Under the pieces are notes generated by a model, which worked only from the letters and a program-made list of their open reading frames with translations, made no database searches and was not told the DNA's origin. The position numbers were made by a program, and so were the translations under genes. A stretch of DNA of 64,000 bases from JABDFW01 sp035550215 (GTDB lineage: Bacteria; Bacteroidota; Bacteroidia; Chitinophagales; Chitinophagaceae), in the NCBI GenBank assembly GCA_035550215.1, contig DASZPM010000027.1:1-64000 (forward strand), given 5' to 3'. Positions 1 through 8,543 of the stretch are shown here, piece by piece (positions within the stretch are counted from its first letter, which is position 1; each line of letters opens with the position of its first letter).

Positions 1-32
1 AGCTTTTATGGTGTACATCCATCCCTACATAA

Positions 33-254
33 ATATTCTGCCCACTGAAGTCCCTTGGCTTTTTTGATATCGCTTCCATAAAATTTAGTCTGATTAAATT
101 TACTAAACTTCATTCGCGGATTTCAAACATACTAACTTCGGGAAAGGGAGTTAATAAAGCGCTCTCCTATGTTTGTAAAAGCCAGTATCCCGACTTGTTC
201 AACTACAATAAAAGATGTGATATTTTGAGCAATACTAGTCGGAAGCCTGCCTAG
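33..254 (+). other. open stretch without start codon, possible gene remnant
   Basis: A 73-codon stop-to-stop frame ends at a TAG at 252. It has no ATG and I recognise no family. It ends just before a strong terminator hairpin, as the 3' end of a real gene would, so it may be the tail of a gene truncated when the element to its right inserted. It could equally be chance. I see no other gene between 1 and 420. Confidence 0.2.
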
Positions 255-276
255 CGTTTTTGGCTAGCAAGTGTTA

Positions 277-313
277 AACAAATAAAGCGTTGGTAATCAA
301 CGCTTTATTTGTT
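277..313. terminator. strong intrinsic terminator hairpin
   Basis: Perfect 16-bp arms (AACAAATAAAGCGTTG and its complement) flank a 5-nt loop GTAAT and are followed by TTTG. It is placed to end transcription coming from the left, or the leftward mob operon coming from the right. Confidence 0.75.
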
Positions 314-416
314 TTGTGGAGGTGAGGGGACTTCTATCGAACACCTTTTGGCACTTTTTGACTTCTTATCCAAACTTAAACAAGGCTAAATAGTCAAAAA
401 GCCCTCCACCAAAACA
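311..416. repeat. tmRNA-3'-end-like segment with inverted copy, candidate attachment site
   Basis: Bases 316-330 (GTGGAGGTGAGGGGA) match the complement of the usual bacterial tmRNA (ssrA) 3' end. A diverged inverted copy, CCTCCACCAAAAC, lies at 404-416. Inside are nested arms TTTTTGACT (355-363) and AGTCAAAAA (392-400). ssrA 3' ends are common targets of tyrosine integrases, so this may be an att remnant at the left border of the mobile element. No complete tmRNA is present, and I found no second direct copy in the window. Confidence 0.35.
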
Positions 417-422
417 AGCCCA

Positions 423-938
423 TCAATCATAGCTTTTAAAGCCAATTTTGTTTCGCTCAATTTTGGGTGAAGTTAATAGTTCTTTTAGACAGGCAAAAAT
501 GGCCTGGATATTCTCTTCGCTGAAGCTGACCCTTTTTTCAATGTCTGCCAATTTTAATAAAATATCCTGGCTTGTGGATAGCAGCTCCCGCATGCGTGTA
601 AACAACCTGATGATTTGAATATTTACCTGTATGGCGACCTCGCTTTTGAGGACACTGGAAAGCATGGCGACGCCTTGTTCCGTGAAAGCATAGGGCAGGT
701 ACCTTGGACCACCCCAACTTGAGGTCACAATTTGTGACCTCAAGTTTTCAAACTCCTCCTCCGTTAACTGGAACATAAAATCAGCAGGGAATCTTTCCAT
801 ATTTCTTTTGACGGCCTGGTTGAATACTTTTGTCTCGACTTGATAAAGAACAGCAAGGTCCTTATCAAGCATGACTTTCTGCTCTCTTATAAAATATATC
901 TTGCTTACGATGGCTTCGTCAGTTATTACGTTTTCCAT
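423..938 (-). CDS. ORF6N domain-containing protein
   Basis: This 171-aa protein has the ORF6N DNA-binding domain in its first ~100 residues: the start reads IYFIREQKVMLDKDLA, and the landmarks LYQVETKVFNQAVKRN, RFPADFMFQLTEEE and YAFTEQGVAMLSSVL follow. The C-terminal third is predicted coiled coil. ORF6N proteins occur on phages and mobile elements as presumed DNA-binding or antirepressor proteins, and their function is mostly unproven. It begins 6 bp after the coupling-protein gene ends, so it is the last gene of the leftward mob operon. The family call is firm; the role is unknown. Confidence 0.85.
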   Translation of the reverse strand: MENVITDEAIVSKIYFIREQKVMLDKDLAVLYQVETKVFNQAVKRNMERFPADFMFQLTEEEFENLRSQIVTSSWGGPRYLPYAFTEQGVAMLSSVLKSEVAIQVNIQIIRLFTRMRELLSTSQDILLKLADIEKRVSFSEENIQAIFACLKELLTSPKIERNKIGFKSYD

Positions 939-944
939 ATTACT

Positions 945-2912
945 TTATGATGCTGCTTTTTTAGCCTCAATTAAAATGTTTACTTCCGCCTCAATCATTT
1001 GCTTGATGTCATACTTTACCTGGAAGTAATTATCCATCACCTGCTGCTGGGTGACGGTTGACACAATCGGTATCGGCTGGAATTTTTTTATATCCGCGTT
1101 CAGGCGCTCCGTATCGTTAATGATTTCTGCATGGAACATCTTCAGTTTTATCTTTTCATTTGGGTCATCGGCTACCATGCCCACAAACTGGCCCGAAGAA
1201 AGGGCTGCAATCTTTGAGGGAGGTATTGCATTGTCCAATTGCAATGAGCGGCTTATAGAGGTGTCTGTGCGGTTTATAGACAGGCTTTCCCGTTCCTGCA
1301 TAATCTTGCCGAACCGGTCGGACAATAGTTTGGATGTTTCGCCCATAACTTGCCCTGAAATAATATTCCCTGTTATGTTTACAATAACGTCCGCCTGTTC
1401 GCGCCCATAGTCTTTTTTTAGCTGGCTAATATCCTGCATGGCCAGCGTGGTAGCGACCTTGTTACTACGCGCGGTTGCAATCAGTGAGTCAATGTGATTA
1501 AAAAAGATTGTGGGGAATTCGTCAAAAACAAGGCTGCATTTTTGCTTGTCCTTTTTATTGACAAGCTTGATAAGCCGTGATATATATAACGACAACACCG
1601 CACCGTAGATACTTTGCTTTTCAGGGTTGTTGCCAACGCATACCAGTTTCGGCTCTTGCGGGTTGTTGATGTCAAGTGTAAAATCGTTTCCTGACAGCAC
1701 CCAGTAAAGCTGCGGTGAAGCAAGGCGTGCCATGCCTATTTTAGCGGAAGCAACCTGCCCTTCGAGTTGCTCCATGGCGTTGTTTTGATAGGCAGTAATA
1801 AAAGGGTTGACCAATACTTCAATTTCAGGTTCGGTATTGAGTACCGGCAACAAGTCTTCATAATCCGCCTGCATCAGTTCAATAGCGTGGGGCAAAGTAC
1901 AGTAAATGCCGTCTTTGTATTTTCGCAAAAACCAAATGATGGCTGTGACAAAATTGATGGGCGACTCCACAAAGAAATCACCCTGCTTGCTGATCCAGTC
2001 TTTATTAAGCCCTAATAGTATTGCTCTTGCGGACTCTGTTGCATCTGTTATATCGTGCATCGCGTAAGGGTCTAAGGGGTTGCAACGATGGGATTGAGAA
2101 AGGTTATCAAAATTGATAACGTAAAACTTCGGTTTTACAGGGTAACTTTTCTCGTTTCGGAGGAGCCAGTTATAGGCAATCTTTGACAGGTCATCAAATT
2201 TAAAATCATAGATGAACATGGCAAACCCTTTTTCGATGTGCTGTTTCATGATATGCTGGATCACGAACCAGGACTTACCTGCGCCGGGGCTGCCGGTCAC
2301 AAGGACACCGCGAAAAGGGTTGATGATATTGATCCAGCTCCTGCGCGTTTTTCCTTTTAAATTATAGCTGGCTGGCAGGTTGATGGAATATTCATTGTTC
2401 AACAGCCTTTCTTCCTGCGGGAACGTTTCATTCATTTCATTGAAAATATCTCCTGCCATTTTTACTTTTATCAGCCTGCTTAATTGTGCGCCGCCCGATA
2501 GCACCAGGAGGAAGCCGCCACTGCAAACAAGTATATACAAACCAGCCGTGACGGCGACCGTGCATCCAATATAAAAAACCACGCTGGCCGCAAAATACAG
2601 GGCAATGCCGCTGCCCGCTAACCCTGCAATCCGCTGCCAGCGCAGTTTTTCATTTTTCCTGCCCTGGCTGCCGAGCAAAGACACCGCGAGCAACCCTAAC
2701 GCAATAAATTTCGATGTATAGTTGTGCCTGAATAGCCCGGTTTGCCCAATATTAAACAGCAGCTTGTCCGTGATAGAAGCAGTTAGCTTCCATGCTTTAA
2801 ATGCCGCATAACAATAGAAATAGAAGTGCAGTAATAGAATGAATATCCCTGCATACCTGGTCATGTCCATAATCTTGCGCAAATCGTTTTCGTTTTCTCC
2901 TGTTGTTGACAT
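945..2912 (-). CDS. mobC: mobilisation coupling protein (MobC/TraG-type VirD4 ATPase)
   Basis: This 655-aa type IV coupling protein links the relaxosome to a conjugation channel at the inner membrane. The N-terminus carries the Bacteroidota YWFCY-type segment (FILLLHFYFYCYAAF) and further membrane helices to about residue 150. A Walker A motif, GSPGAGKS, lies near residue 208. A Walker B-like strand, CSLVFDEFPT, lies near residue 460, followed by the TraM-recognition/TraG C-terminal ATPase region (TARSNKVATTLAMQDISQL). It is the third gene of the mob operon, 15 bp after the relaxase gene. No mating-pair-formation genes are visible, so the element is either mobilised in trans or has its channel genes outside the window. 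Confidence 0.9.
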   Translation of the reverse strand: MSTTGENENDLRKIMDMTRYAGIFILLLHFYFYCYAAFKAWKLTASITDKLLFNIGQTGLFRHNYTSKFIALGLLAVSLLGSQGRKNEKLRWQRIAGLAGSGIALYFAASVVFYIGCTVAVTAGLYILVCSGGFLLVLSGGAQLSRLIKVKMAGDIFNEMNETFPQEERLLNNEYSINLPASYNLKGKTRRSWINIINPFRGVLVTGSPGAGKSWFVIQHIMKQHIEKGFAMFIYDFKFDDLSKIAYNWLLRNEKSYPVKPKFYVINFDNLSQSHRCNPLDPYAMHDITDATESARAILLGLNKDWISKQGDFFVESPINFVTAIIWFLRKYKDGIYCTLPHAIELMQADYEDLLPVLNTEPEIEVLVNPFITAYQNNAMEQLEGQVASAKIGMARLASPQLYWVLSGNDFTLDINNPQEPKLVCVGNNPEKQSIYGAVLSLYISRLIKLVNKKDKQKCSLVFDEFPTIFFNHIDSLIATARSNKVATTLAMQDISQLKKDYGREQADVIVNITGNIISGQVMGETSKLLSDRFGKIMQERESLSINRTDTSISRSLQLDNAIPPSKIAALSSGQFVGMVADDPNEKIKLKMFHAEIINDTERLNADIKKFQPIPIVSTVTQQQVMDNYFQVKYDIKQMIEAEVNILIEAKKAAS

Positions 2913-2927
2913 AGCTGTTTTTTATCG

Positions 2928-4217
2928 TTATAAATCCAGTGCCCTTTTCTTTTTCCGTTTTTTCTTTTTCACCAGTTGGTTGGGTACATTGTCAAATTGC
3001 AATTTTGGCGACATAAGTTGTTCCAGGATTGAATCCTCTTTACCTGATTTTATATTAAGCAAAGAGGCATGCCTAAGCGCTGGTTTCCTGCGTAAAACTT
3101 TTGGCTCGTTGGCTGTCGCTTCCGTTTGCTGCTTCTGTGATACCTGGATCGCTGATAGTGTTTCTGGTTGCTGTGCAATTTTCGCCTGCAGGTAACTGAT
3201 ACTATATTGTTTGCCCAATTCACTGCCGTTAAAGACGCTTTTGTTTTTGTTATCCACGAACGTAATCCCGTACATCCTGCCCTCAACGTTTTGGCGGATA
3301 ACAGGAATTACCTGTTTTCCCGACAATATTTGTTTGAGTTCTGCGATGCTGGCAGGGCCTTGCAGCAGGGCCTCATCCAGCGTGCTTTTTAGCTTTTGTT
3401 TATATGCATCCCTTGTTGATTTATTTCGTTCAAATAATTGTTCCAGTTTTTGTAGTGTTGGCTGGCCATTGATGGCACTTGCTTTAATGGGTACGCCAAT
3501 AGGTATTCCTTCATTATTAAGTATGCGATACACGAGGCCCTTCTTTTGAAACATTAAACCGTCTTCGGCGCCGCGGTCAGCTACAACGTTAAATTGTTTC
3601 AAAGCGGCATTGAGCTCTGGCAGGGAAGTATAGTTGTACTTTGTTATCACTGCGTTCAGCACATTGGTGACGCTCCTTTTTGTTTCTGACTTGCCATACA
3701 ACACTTTTTGTGCGTCTACCGGTTTAATATGATTGACCGGCTTTTGCTGATGCTCTGCTTTTACAAGGCTGTACTCGGTTTCTATTTCCTTGCGTGCTTT
3801 TTCAGACTGGTTCCTGCCAATATTATGCGTGTTAATCCGCGTGCCGTCTGAGCGGATGGTAGTGCTGACTATATGCAGGTGCGGATGGCCTGCATCATGG
3901 TGCTGATAGACAAGGTAAGGTTGTTCGCCAAAACCTATCTTATCCATATAAGTGTTAGCTATCTCCATTAACCTGGCAAGCGGCAGGTTTTCAGACGTGT
4001 CAAAATTCAGGGAAACGTGTAATGTTTTTGTGGTTGCCCTGTCGTTCAACACATTTCTGTTTTCAAACTGCGCCAGCTTCTGGTAAAAATTCATCTTGTC
4101 ATGGTCAAGCAAACAGTTTTGTTCACCAATGCACACAGCGCTGCCTTTCTGGACTTTCTTTTCATTATAGTTCAGCGTCTCTATCAGGCTGTGCGGTATC
4201 GTTATTTTTGCAACCAT
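2928..4217 (-). CDS. mobB: relaxase/mobilisation nuclease (MobB)
   Basis: This 429-aa relaxase nicks oriT and stays attached to the transferred strand. The N-terminal ~170 residues form the relaxase domain. LNYNEKKVQKG (from residue 15) carries the candidate nucleophile Tyr. The metal-binding histidine triad is in QHHDAGHPHLHIV near residue 105. The C-terminal half is Lys/Gln-rich and less conserved, and ends in a strongly basic tail. The start overlaps the upstream relaxosome gene by 16 bp, which suggests translational coupling. It belongs to the Bacteroidota mobilisation relaxase group (Relaxase/VirD2, PF03432 type). Confidence 0.9.
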   Translation of the reverse strand: MVAKITIPHSLIETLNYNEKKVQKGSAVCIGEQNCLLDHDKMNFYQKLAQFENRNVLNDRATTKTLHVSLNFDTSENLPLARLMEIANTYMDKIGFGEQPYLVYQHHDAGHPHLHIVSTTIRSDGTRINTHNIGRNQSEKARKEIETEYSLVKAEHQQKPVNHIKPVDAQKVLYGKSETKRSVTNVLNAVITKYNYTSLPELNAALKQFNVVADRGAEDGLMFQKKGLVYRILNNEGIPIGVPIKASAINGQPTLQKLEQLFERNKSTRDAYKQKLKSTLDEALLQGPASIAELKQILSGKQVIPVIRQNVEGRMYGITFVDNKNKSVFNGSELGKQYSISYLQAKIAQQPETLSAIQVSQKQQTEATANEPKVLRRKPALRHASLLNIKSGKEDSILEQLMSPKLQFDNVPNQLVKKKKRKKKRALDL

Positions 4218-4600
4218 TGTTCGTAGGAGCGTGCCATGTGCATTTTTATTTCCTCAGTTTTCTGCTGTAATGACTGTTGCAACCCGACGGTTTGCTGCAG
4301 CCATTGCCTGAACTCCGGTATCTTGTCCAGCATGTGTAACTTTTTAACAGCCTGGTTAAAATTGTTGCCGATGGCATTGAGCTCTTTTCGGAGCAGCGCT
4401 ATTTCTTTTAAAAAGTCATCAGCCGATTGATTGCGGTGAAGCAGAATCACTGGCTGCTGCAATAACAATTTCCTGATGTAATTGCTGGCGTATTTTTCGG
4501 TAGTCTTTTTTTGAATAGCTGTAAATGCTTTATGCTCCGTTTCATTCATGCGAACGACTATCATTTTATTCCTGACTGCTGCGGCTTCTTTTTTCATCAC
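4202..4600 (-). CDS. mobA: plasmid mobilisation relaxosome protein (MobA-like)
   Basis: This is a 132-aa basic protein. Its N-terminal part resembles the ribbon-helix-helix fold of bacterial mobilisation accessory proteins (NKMIVVRMNETEHKAF). It continues with the family signature LRKELNAIGNNFNQAVKKL near residue 75 and a helical C-terminus. Such proteins bind oriT and assist relaxase nicking. It is the first gene of the mob operon and lies next to a hairpin-rich intergenic region that probably contains oriT. Confidence 0.85.
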   Translation of the reverse strand: MMKKEAAAVRNKMIVVRMNETEHKAFTAIQKKTTEKYASNYIRKLLLQQPVILLHRNQSADDFLKEIALLRKELNAIGNNFNQAVKKLHMLDKIPEFRQWLQQTVGLQQSLQQKTEEIKMHMARSYEQWLQK

Positions 4601-4635
4601 GGTGTTTTATCCAGTCTATGGCGCCTGGGAGTGGC

Positions 4636-4740
4636 TTTGGGAATCCCGAAACGACTTCGGAGTGAAGGGCAAGATGCGGCAAACGTATAACGTTTGTACA
4701 TCTTGCAATGGGCAGGAAGACGCCCATTAAGCCCTTAACT
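4636..4740. other. candidate origin of transfer (oriT)
   Basis: The sequence directly upstream of the mob operon is packed with inverted repeats: CCGAA/TTCGG around 4646-4660; a nested hairpin AAGATG-CAAACGT-ATA-ACGTTTG-CATCTT at 4671-4704; and AATGGGC/GCCCATT at 4707-4728. An oriT beside the relaxosome and relaxase genes is the usual arrangement, but I cannot identify the nic site. No other gene is visible between 4601 and 5032. Confidence 0.45.
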
Positions 4741-4959
4741 TTGCTATTATGATTTATGGCGCTGTTAGTAGAATTGCCGACGGCAGAATAGAAAGTAGAA
4801 GCTAACATTTAAAGCAACGTAATCGCGAACTGTAAGCGTTTTACCGGAACATTTTTGAGCCATTGTTATCGTCTTTTTCATAATACACATTTTCAGTTTC
4901 ACAAGAGAGATAATATATTGCAAGCATAAAGGTAGAAAGCTGGTTTGTTATATGCAATA

Positions 4960-4980
4960 CATGTCTAAATTTTAGACATG
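4960..4980. promoter_or_regulatory. perfect 21-bp palindrome, likely operator
   Basis: Ten-base arms CATGTCTAAA and TTTAGACATG surround a single central T, 52 bp upstream of the methyltransferase ATG. The symmetry and position fit a dimeric repressor site. There is no T-run after it, so a terminator is less likely. Confidence 0.5.
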
Positions 4981-5032
4981 CTCCAAATGCTTTGTAATCT
5001 ACATGGAATAAAATGTAATTTTGGCTACCAGT

Positions 5033-5800
5033 ATGAAAGATATTTTACAGCAATTACAACCCACAGAAAGATTTACCGGGCTTGTGGATAATTATGCGAA
5101 ATACCGCCCCTCATATCCCCCGGAGCTTATTGATTTTATTGAGCAGGAGACAGGGCTGCAAAAGGACTGGAATATTGCCGATGTAGGCTCTGGCACAGGT
5201 ATATTCTCCAGGCTGCTGCTTGAAAGGGGTTACAAAGTGTACGGCGTTGAGCCTAATAAAAATATGCGGGAAGCTGCCGAAAGCGGCTTAGTGCCGTATA
5301 AAAAATTTACCAGTATTGATGCTACGGGAGAGAAAACTACATTACAAGGCAGGAGTATTGATTTGATTACAGTGGCGCAGGCATTTCATTGGATAAACGC
5401 CGAAGAAGCAAAACTTGAGTTTCGCCGGATTTTGAAACCACCCGGCTACGTTGCTTTGATCTGGAATATCCGTACGACAAATACTCCATTCCTTGCCGCA
5501 TTTGAGCAGCTTAAAATTGATTATGGGACGGATTATAAAGCAACAAGGATGTTAAAAGAAAATGATATTGCATCTTTCTTTGAACCGGGGCATGTAAAGT
5601 ATGCTTGTTTCCCACATTATCAGCGGTTAGATTATGAAGCGTTGAAAGGGCAATTATTGTCCACTTCGTACGTGCCACAGGAGGGCAAAAAACATGATGA
5701 AATGATAGAAATGCTTGAAAGCTTGTTCAGCCGGTATGTGGAAAATGAACTTGTAAAAATTGAATACGAAGCTAAGGTTTATCTGCGTGTTGAAAATTAG
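5033..5800 (+). CDS. class I SAM-dependent methyltransferase
   Basis: This 255-aa protein has a Rossmann-type methyltransferase core. Motif I is IADVGSGTGIFSRLL near residue 50, followed by the acidic end of strand 2 in VYGVEPN, and ITVAQAFHWI, which is typical of the Methyltransf_11/UbiE-like small-molecule group. The substrate cannot be told. The ATG at 5033 is preferred over an upstream in-frame TTG at 5021. It is the only rightward gene between the mob operon and the large leftward operon, so it looks like cargo. A perfect palindrome upstream (4960-4980) probably controls it. Confidence 0.85.
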   Translation: MKDILQQLQPTERFTGLVDNYAKYRPSYPPELIDFIEQETGLQKDWNIADVGSGTGIFSRLLLERGYKVYGVEPNKNMREAAESGLVPYKKFTSIDATGEKTTLQGRSIDLITVAQAFHWINAEEAKLEFRRILKPPGYVALIWNIRTTNTPFLAAFEQLKIDYGTDYKATRMLKENDIASFFEPGHVKYACFPHYQRLDYEALKGQLLSTSYVPQEGKKHDEMIEMLESLFSRYVENELVKIEYEAKVYLRVEN

Positions 5801-5825
5801 GAGTGTCTAACGCGCCGTGAAAGCC

Positions 5826-5847
5826 GCCGCCACACAGGCGTGGCGGC
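5826..5847. terminator. bidirectional terminator hairpin
   Basis: GC-rich arms GCCGCCA and TGGCGGC with an 8-nt loop lie between the convergent methyltransferase and the 64-aa gene. An A/T-rich flank follows on the right. Confidence 0.5.
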
Positions 5848-5855
5848 ATAAAACT

Positions 5856-6050
5856 TTAAAAGACAGCTACAATTCCTCCCTGGCAATCATCTGCTTCTGC
5901 CTGCGCAGCTTCAAAGGTGTCAAATTCCTTATTTCCCCCATCTTCATCCATTACAAATTGCGGGTAGGGAAACAGGTCAATGACGTAAAATGTTTTGCCT
6001 GTCAGATGCTCTGCTGTAAGCGTTGTCGCTGCAAAAATTGTCTTTTCCAT
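5856..6050 (-). CDS. small protein at the end of the PRTRC operon (64 aa)
   Basis: I do not recognise this 64-aa acidic protein. It starts MEKTIFAATT, has a central TFYVIDLFPYPQFVMDEDGG and ends DDCQGGIVAVF. The in-frame start at 6149 was rejected because it runs far into thiF; the ATG at 6050 lies 11 bp after the thiF stop. It is the last gene of the leftward operon, which makes it a candidate extra component of the PRTRC cassette. Confidence 0.6.
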   Translation of the reverse strand: MEKTIFAATTLTAEHLTGKTFYVIDLFPYPQFVMDEDGGNKEFDTFEAAQAEADDCQGGIVAVF

Positions 6051-6061
6051 AATGTTGATAT

Positions 6062-6862
6062 TTAAACTGGTATTGGTGCTGTCCTGAAATCTTTTAAATT
6101 CATAAAGAAGCCCCTGTATTGTATCATTCCTTCGCGGAATAAATTCCAAAGCAGTGATGCGCCCACATTTGCGAGTGATGAATTAATGAACAAATCTTGT
6201 TTTGTAAGTGCTTCGGCAAGCGAGCAACTTGGTGTAGTATCGTCTGATGAAGCTTCAAACAGTTCCTTAAATTCTTCCGTAGGCACAGGCAGGTTGTTTA
6301 CCGGAATAAATTTTTTTGATTTTTGCTGGTCAATGTTTCCTACTGTTGCCAAAATTACCTGACCCGTATTACGGCTATTGCCGAAATCCATCCAATAGCA
6401 TATTTTATCCCTTCTGTAACGATTGTTTTTGGCGCTTTTTGATAGCATTTTTGATATTTCAAACCTTGAATTAACATTATCCACACAGGTGATAGTAATA
6501 TTCGCTGAGCATTCGGTTAAGCTTTCAAATATTTTTTTATTGAATTGCACTGCATATCCTTTCCAGTTTGTGCCGAAAAAACGGTTGATGCGGCTGGATA
6601 AAACTTCGGCCTTTGGAAAACCAATTTCGGTGCTGGCGAAAAGCTGCCTGCCAACATTTGCTTTTGTTACAATATCATCGTCAAAAACGCGCACAAAGAT
6701 GCCTGCATGCTGCAATGCTATCAAGGATTGATTGATACGTGCCAGCGCGGTAAGCATTTGGCTGCCGGTGCCGCCGCAGCCTATCAGGTTTACGGTGACG
6801 GGATTTGCTGGCTGCAACAGGTATTTGTCAGTAAAATGTATTCGTGCTTTAGGCTGTTTCAT
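6062..6862 (-). CDS. PRTRC system ThiF-family protein (E1-like)
   Basis: This 266-aa protein has the ThiF/MoeB/E1 adenylating fold. The nucleotide-binding loop GCGGTGSQM is near residue 29. DDDIVTKANVGRQLF contains the conserved Asp and the Asn-x-GRQ seen in E1 enzymes. TCVDNVNSRFE matches the next conserved block. PSCSLAEAL near residue 212 is a conserved Cys-containing stretch. E1-like enzymes adenylate the C-terminus of a ubiquitin-like or sulfur-carrier protein. Here the family is defined by its cassette (ParB-related, ThiF-related) and its substrate is unknown. Its ATG overlaps the stop of the B gene (ATGA), so the two are probably translated together. Confidence 0.88.
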   Translation of the reverse strand: MKQPKARIHFTDKYLLQPANPVTVNLIGCGGTGSQMLTALARINQSLIALQHAGIFVRVFDDDIVTKANVGRQLFASTEIGFPKAEVLSSRINRFFGTNWKGYAVQFNKKIFESLTECSANITITCVDNVNSRFEISKMLSKSAKNNRYRRDKICYWMDFGNSRNTGQVILATVGNIDQQKSKKFIPVNNLPVPTEEFKELFEASSDDTTPSCSLAEALTKQDLFINSSLANVGASLLWNLFREGMIQYRGFFMNLKDFRTAPIPV

Positions 6863-7578
6863 GTCAATAGGTCTTTAATCGTTTTATTAGCTGTAATGAG
6901 TACATCCAAAGGAAATTTTTCATGGCCATTCATCAGCGTTTGCCATAGCTGCACGATATTCCCCTTTACAGGCGATGTGCCGGTTAGCATGTGGCTGAAA
7001 TAACTGTTCCAGTAGCACTGCTCCCACCGTCTTATAAAGTCCTCAAGCGAATGGATATTTTCCATGCCGGTATCTACAGTACCCATGCATACTTTATGGC
7101 TGGCATGCAGGTTGAAAAAAGGAGCGCGGAAAAGCGTTGTTTTTGCAGCAGGTTTAGATTTGCTTTTAAAAGCATATATTTCTAATTCTTCTTTGCCTGC
7201 TTTCCATATAAGCGGCGGTACAAATGCTTTGCCCGATGGAATGTTCAGGGTGTCAATAAACAGTAATTCAACTTCCTGTTCAGGCGTGTACCAAATGGCA
7301 AATCCATTTTGCGATGGGTTAATGTATAAAACTTTATCCGGCAACAATCCGCTGCTTTTTAGATAATTGTTCCGCAGTTGCAACCCTGTGTTAAGGCTTT
7401 CGGCAAGTTTCATTGTTTCTATTATTGACAACGGATGGGCATTGACTGGTTTGCCTTGTTTATTCATGTCGTAGGCTTCGACAAAAACATTTTCGTTATC
7501 CTGCGCGGAAGATTGATAAATCACCAATGCTTTTACCGGCAGGTATATGTCATTGAAATGTGTTGTTATATTTTCCAT
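6859..7578 (-). CDS. PRTRC system protein B
   Basis: This 239-aa protein begins MENITTHFNDIYLPVKALVIY, an acceptable fit for PRTRC B (TIGR-type family). The ATG at 7578 overlaps the stop of the preceding gene (TAATG) and is preferred over the start at 7617. Near residue 170 the segment FFNLHASHKVCMGTV places an Asn and then a Cys as in the active-site region of E2 ubiquitin-conjugating enzymes, which agrees with my recollection that this family was proposed to be E2-like. The E2 role is inference. It lies between the F-position gene and thiF with overlaps on both sides. Confidence 0.85.
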   Translation of the reverse strand: MENITTHFNDIYLPVKALVIYQSSAQDNENVFVEAYDMNKQGKPVNAHPLSIIETMKLAESLNTGLQLRNNYLKSSGLLPDKVLYINPSQNGFAIWYTPEQEVELLFIDTLNIPSGKAFVPPLIWKAGKEELEIYAFKSKSKPAAKTTLFRAPFFNLHASHKVCMGTVDTGMENIHSLEDFIRRWEQCYWNSYFSHMLTGTSPVKGNIVQLWQTLMNGHEKFPLDVLITANKTIKDLLT

Positions 7579-8543
7579 TATATGATTTCTAACAGGTCTG
7601 CTAAATGGTGCAGGCATTCAAAAAAAGCATCTTCAAAAGCAAGGTCATGCTTTATTGCTCCCTGCGGGGTGTCAAAATATTGCAAAGCAATGGGTTCTTC
7701 GGTGCAGGCAATTTCCTGAAAATCGCCGTTTATATATTCCATCAGCTCCTCATAAACAAAGCTGTCTGAGTCCCAAAAGAAAGAGATGTAGTCGTCGGGC
7801 AATATATGCCGTTCTTCATCGGGCTCTAAAAACCGGTAATGCACATTGTCAAAAATTCTCCTGGATGGGTAGTTTTTGTACAAATCAAACAGGAGGCGGC
7901 TTACCTTCAACAGGTCTTTATCTGCATTATTTAACGGGATAAACCTTTTCAGCCTGTTCTCAAACTGCTGCAAATGGTAAGGATGGCGTATGCTTTTAAA
8001 GGTTTTTCTGCCAAAGTATTGCATGTTCATGTTCCACGAAATAAATGTGCGGCTGTCGCTTTCATCAATATCGCGACAATAGTATTCATAGTTCTCGTAA
8101 ATTGCCTCGTAGTTGCTGCCGACATAGCCATTGTGATAATCGGGCATACCTGCAACTTGGTACAGGTATGCAAAGACAGATAACAGCAGTTGGGCTTGCC
8201 GCTTTTTGCGGGGATTTTGTAATAAGCGGGCAAGCGGTTTGACGGCTATGTAGAACAGGTTCATGCCGGTATCACATGTTTTGAAAGTGGCGATACAGGC
8301 TTTGCGATTTTCGTCTTTCAGTATTAATATGCCAAGCCCTGTGTCTTTCTTTGCAAATTCGTCTTTTACAACAGAAAAGGAGCGGGCTATGTTCATAGGA
8401 TAGCTGCCTTCAACGGATGGCATAGTTATATCATGCAAGGCAGTGAAATGTGCAAGAGAAATAAAATATTCTTTCTCTATTTCTTTAGAGCCACCAAGTA
8501 TCGCCAAATTTTGCCCTATGACGGGTGAAAATGATTTTTTCAA
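7578..8543 (-). CDS. PRTRC cassette protein, F-position (321 aa)
   Basis: This soluble 321-aa protein sits between PRTRC C and B, where Bacteroidota cassettes carry an F-like or unnamed protein. Landmarks are SFSPVIGQNLAILGGSK at the start, GYVGSNYEAIYENYEYYCRD in the middle and an acidic C-terminus. I chose TTG at 8543. The longer frame to 8663 adds ~40 Arg/His-rich residues that are simply the out-of-frame reading of the 56-aa ORF upstream. The TTG overlaps that ORF's TGA as TTGA. A programmed frameshift in the T6/A6 run there cannot be excluded. Confidence 0.6.
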   Translation of the reverse strand: MKKSFSPVIGQNLAILGGSKEIEKEYFISLAHFTALHDITMPSVEGSYPMNIARSFSVVKDEFAKKDTGLGILILKDENRKACIATFKTCDTGMNLFYIAVKPLARLLQNPRKKRQAQLLLSVFAYLYQVAGMPDYHNGYVGSNYEAIYENYEYYCRDIDESDSRTFISWNMNMQYFGRKTFKSIRHPYHLQQFENRLKRFIPLNNADKDLLKVSRLLFDLYKNYPSRRIFDNVHYRFLEPDEERHILPDDYISFFWDSDSFVYEELMEYINGDFQEIACTEEPIALQYFDTPQGAIKHDLAFEDAFFECLHHLADLLEII

